64,000 nucleotides of DNA. It comes from M55B112 sp964539395 (GTDB lineage Bacteria > Bacteroidota > Bacteroidia > Bacteroidales > GCA-2748055). The notes beneath the pieces are model-generated. The model had not been told where the DNA came from, did not search any database, and saw only the letters and a list, made by a program, of their open reading frames with translations. Position numbers and translations under genes: made by a program. Below, piece after piece: positions 62,224 to 64,000 of the stretch. Position 1 is the stretch's first letter. Each line of letters opens with the position of its first letter. Where the stretch lies: contig CAZIIU010000017.1 of NCBI GenBank assembly GCA_964539395.1, positions 1-64,000 of the forward strand, written 5' to 3'.

Positions 62224-64000
62224 ATGAAGATAGTTTATTCTCAATGGTTATTATTTATTCGTTCTGAAGGTAGAAGAATATTCCATCAATATTCAATGCC
62301 CCGTTGGATGGTTTTTATCCTTGACAGTGGTGCGATTTTACTTACCTTTTTATTCGCTTATCTGCTACGGTTTAATTTTGAAATATCTGCTGTTGATTTC
62401 GTTTTGGCATTTCATCAGTCTTTGGTGGTGTTGGGAGTTTATTGTCTGTTTGAGATTTTATTCAAATCCTTTTCAGGTCTGATCAGACACACAACTATTC
62501 GCGATGTATTTAATGTACTCTTAGCCACATTTTCATCTGTTGTTGTGTTGACTTCCATTTCAATAATAAGTGTTTTTTTCGAACAGACAGATCTTCTGAG
62601 TATTCCGGTTTCAATCATCATGATACATTTTGTTACGATAAGTGTATTTCTGTTTCTCATAAGGATATCAATCAAAATTGTATATGAATTTATATCAGTG
62701 ACCCCGGAGGAAAAAAAGAATGTATTTATCTTTGGGGCTGGTGTGTTGGGCGTTACTACCAAGGGTGTAATCGAGAGTGATGCCCATAACGAGTTTAATA
62801 TTGTTGGATTTCTTGATAGTGACAAGAAGCTTCAGGGCAAAAAGATTAGTGGTATTCCAGTCATGGATCCGATGAAGCTATCCAAAGATTTTCTGCAGAA
62901 GACAGATGTAAATACCATGATTTTTGCGATCAAAAATATAATAGTGTCGGAAAAGACTGAAATCTATAAATTTGCAGTCGACTTGGGGCTCGAGGTGTTG
63001 GAAATTCCCGGAGCACATTCCTGGTTTAACGGAAGGTTTCAATTGGATCAACTAAAGAAGATTGACTTAAATGATCTACTTGGACGAGAGCCTATTAAAC
63101 TGGACCTTGAACTGATTGATGAGGGGCTTAGGGAAAAAACCATTCTTGTTACCGGAGCAGCAGGTTCTATTGGTTCTGAGATGGTTAGACAATTGGCGCG
63201 TTTTGATGTAAAAAAATTAATCTTAGTGGACCAGGCAGAGACGCCGATGTTCAATATGGGAAGGGAGTTAAATAATATTTTAAGTCATGTTGAGGTAGTG
63301 CTGGTGATTGGTGATGTGACGAATCCTGAAAAGATGGAGTCTATCTTTTATGAGCACCGGCCCGACCTGGTCTTTCATGCGGCTGCTTACAAACATGTCC
63401 CTCTAATGGAGGAGAATCCACATGAAGCGGTGCGGGTGAATGTGGGGGGTACCATGGTGGTTTCCGCTATGGCCATTAAGTACAGAGTAAAGAAATTTGT
63501 AATGATATCTACCGATAAGGCAGTTAACCCGGCCAATGTGATGGGTGCCAGCAAGCGGTTATGTGAAATGGTGATTGAATCCAGGTCACGCAATCCAGAA
63601 AACCACCTCACACAATTTGTGATCACCCGGTTTGGAAACGTACTTGGTTCCAATGGATCTGTGATCCCAATATTCAAGAAGCAGATTGAAGAGGGAGGGC
63701 CCGTAACAGTTACCCATCCTGATATTACACGATATTTCATGACCATTCCAGAGGCTTGTCAGTTGGTTCTTGAAGCCGGATTTATGGGTAAAGGCGGAGA
63801 GATTTATGTCTTCGATATGGGAAAATCGGTTAAGATCCTTGATCTGGCAAAACAGATGATTCGGCTTTCAGGATTTGAGCCCGATATTGATATTAATATT
63901 GAATTCTCAGGACTACGCCCCGGCGAAAAACTATACGAAGAGTTGTTGGCCGATAAGGAAAATACCCTACCAACCTATAATCCAAAAATATATATTGCCC
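62224..64000 (+). CDS. capD: CapD/FlaA1-type nucleotide-sugar epimerase/dehydratase (partial)
   Basis: Starts at ATG 62224 and runs off the right edge after 592 codons. An N-terminal membrane part with four hydrophobic segments (about 24-155) is followed by a first Rossmann domain (NVFIFGAGVLGVTTKGV) and a second, catalytic one: VTGAAGSIGSE near residue 309, HAAAYKHVPLMEENPHEAV, and STDKAVNPANVMGASKR. This is the long membrane form of UDP-GlcNAc 4,6-dehydratase/epimerase proteins such as WbpM and CapD. It often precedes or ends O-antigen clusters. GC content is higher than in the AT-rich block, so it belongs to the right flank. Confidence 0.92.
   Translation, partial: MKIVYSQWLLFIRSEGRRIFHQYSMPRWMVFILDSGAILLTFLFAYLLRFNFEISAVDFVLAFHQSLVVLGVYCLFEILFKSFSGLIRHTTIRDVFNVLLATFSSVVVLTSISIISVFFEQTDLLSIPVSIIMIHFVTISVFLFLIRISIKIVYEFISVTPEEKKNVFIFGAGVLGVTTKGVIESDAHNEFNIVGFLDSDKKLQGKKISGIPVMDPMKLSKDFLQKTDVNTMIFAIKNIIVSEKTEIYKFAVDLGLEVLEIPGAHSWFNGRFQLDQLKKIDLNDLLGREPIKLDLELIDEGLREKTILVTGAAGSIGSEMVRQLARFDVKKLILVDQAETPMFNMGRELNNILSHVEVVLVIGDVTNPEKMESIFYEHRPDLVFHAAAYKHVPLMEENPHEAVRVNVGGTMVVSAMAIKYRVKKFVMISTDKAVNPANVMGASKRLCEMVIESRSRNPENHLTQFVITRFGNVLGSNGSVIPIFKKQIEEGGPVTVTHPDITRYFMTIPEACQLVLEAGFMGKGGEIYVFDMGKSVKILDLAKQMIRLSGFEPDIDINIEFSGLRPGEKLYEELLADKENTLPTYNPKIYIA

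Noticed and set aside
1..64000. tRNA, rRNA, CRISPR arrays and intact insertion sequences
   Set aside because: I looked for tRNA-like cloverleaf ends, regularly spaced repeats and transposase motifs and saw none. A short or diverged tRNA could have been missed by eye.

Overview
The window is a surface-polysaccharide biosynthesis region from a member of the Bacteroidetes, probably Bacteroidales or Marinilabiliales-like. The phylum call rests on a C-terminal type IX secretion (T9SS) sorting domain on the exported beta-helix protein at 59505-61565, on weak or absent Shine-Dalgarno sites, and on Bacteroidetes-type glycan genes. No rRNA, tRNA, CRISPR array or intact transposase was seen.

Layout. 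(1) 1-3811 is a GC-rich left flank: acyl carrier protein, AsnB-type asparagine synthetase, NAD synthetase, then only the first 24 codons of an AMP-ligase (3835-3909). Base composition drops sharply at that point: a 60-base sample at 1741 is 63% GC and one at 4081 is 23% GC. (2) 4050-15862 holds an acetyltransferase gene and a ten-gene minus-strand operon: AMP-ligase, PrmC-like methyltransferase, LarA-family racemase, SDR, Gfo/Idh/MocA oxidoreductase, DUF4910 peptidase-like protein, NodB-type deacetylase, PtmE-like nucleotidyltransferase, CMP-sugar synthetase and PtmA-like SDR. (3) 16511-21564 is a plus-strand nonulosonic (legionaminic-type) acid operon: NeuD-like acetyltransferase, epimerase, LegC, NeuB/LegI and NeuC/LegG. 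(4) 21557-24146 is a scar zone with a truncated neuA fused to a truncated fdtA, two intact genes, and an fdtB with a large in-frame deletion. (5) 24186-27909 is a Wzm/Wzt ABC exporter and a capsule-type transferase. (6) 28049-32781 is a minus-strand cassette: Wzx flippase, GT2, GT11 fucosyltransferase and Fe-alcohol dehydrogenase. (7) 33320-59446 is a very long plus-strand operon: dTDP-3-amino-6-deoxyhexose genes (fdtA x2, fdtC, fdtB), an exosortase-like membrane protein, GT2 and GT4 glycosyltransferases, an EpsG-type polymerase, O-acyltransferase, deacetylases, DUF362, three ATP-grasp proteins, an FrhB-like Fe-S protein plus pyruvyl transferase, an FkbH-ACP-GNAT module, and a PglC-type initiating sugar transferase. 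(8) 59505-61565 is the T9SS-exported beta-helix protein. (9) 62224-64000 is the start of a CapD/FlaA1-type epimerase/dehydratase.

How it works together. The sugar transferase at 57751 would load the first sugar on undecaprenyl phosphate. The GT2, GT4 and GT11 enzymes would extend it with a nonulosonic acid, a 3-acetamido-3,6-dideoxyhexose and fucose. Wzx and the EpsG-like polymerase would flip and polymerise it; the ABC pair may serve a second glycan. The sequence also shows candidate decorations: pyruvyl, O-acyl, glyceryl from FkbH/ACP, and an amino- or hydroxy-acid activated by the ligase/LarA cassette.

Most interesting points: an ops-like leader motif shared by three operons; the exosortase-like protein, possibly an internal duplication with a dead first half, beside XrtA-type glycan genes; the LarA/AMP-ligase/methyltransferase cassette; the FkbH-ACP-GNAT module; and the recombination scars. 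The dehydratase for the nonulosonic acid (LegB) and RmlA/RmlB for the dTDP sugar are not in the window. All functional assignments come from reading the sequence; no database search was run.
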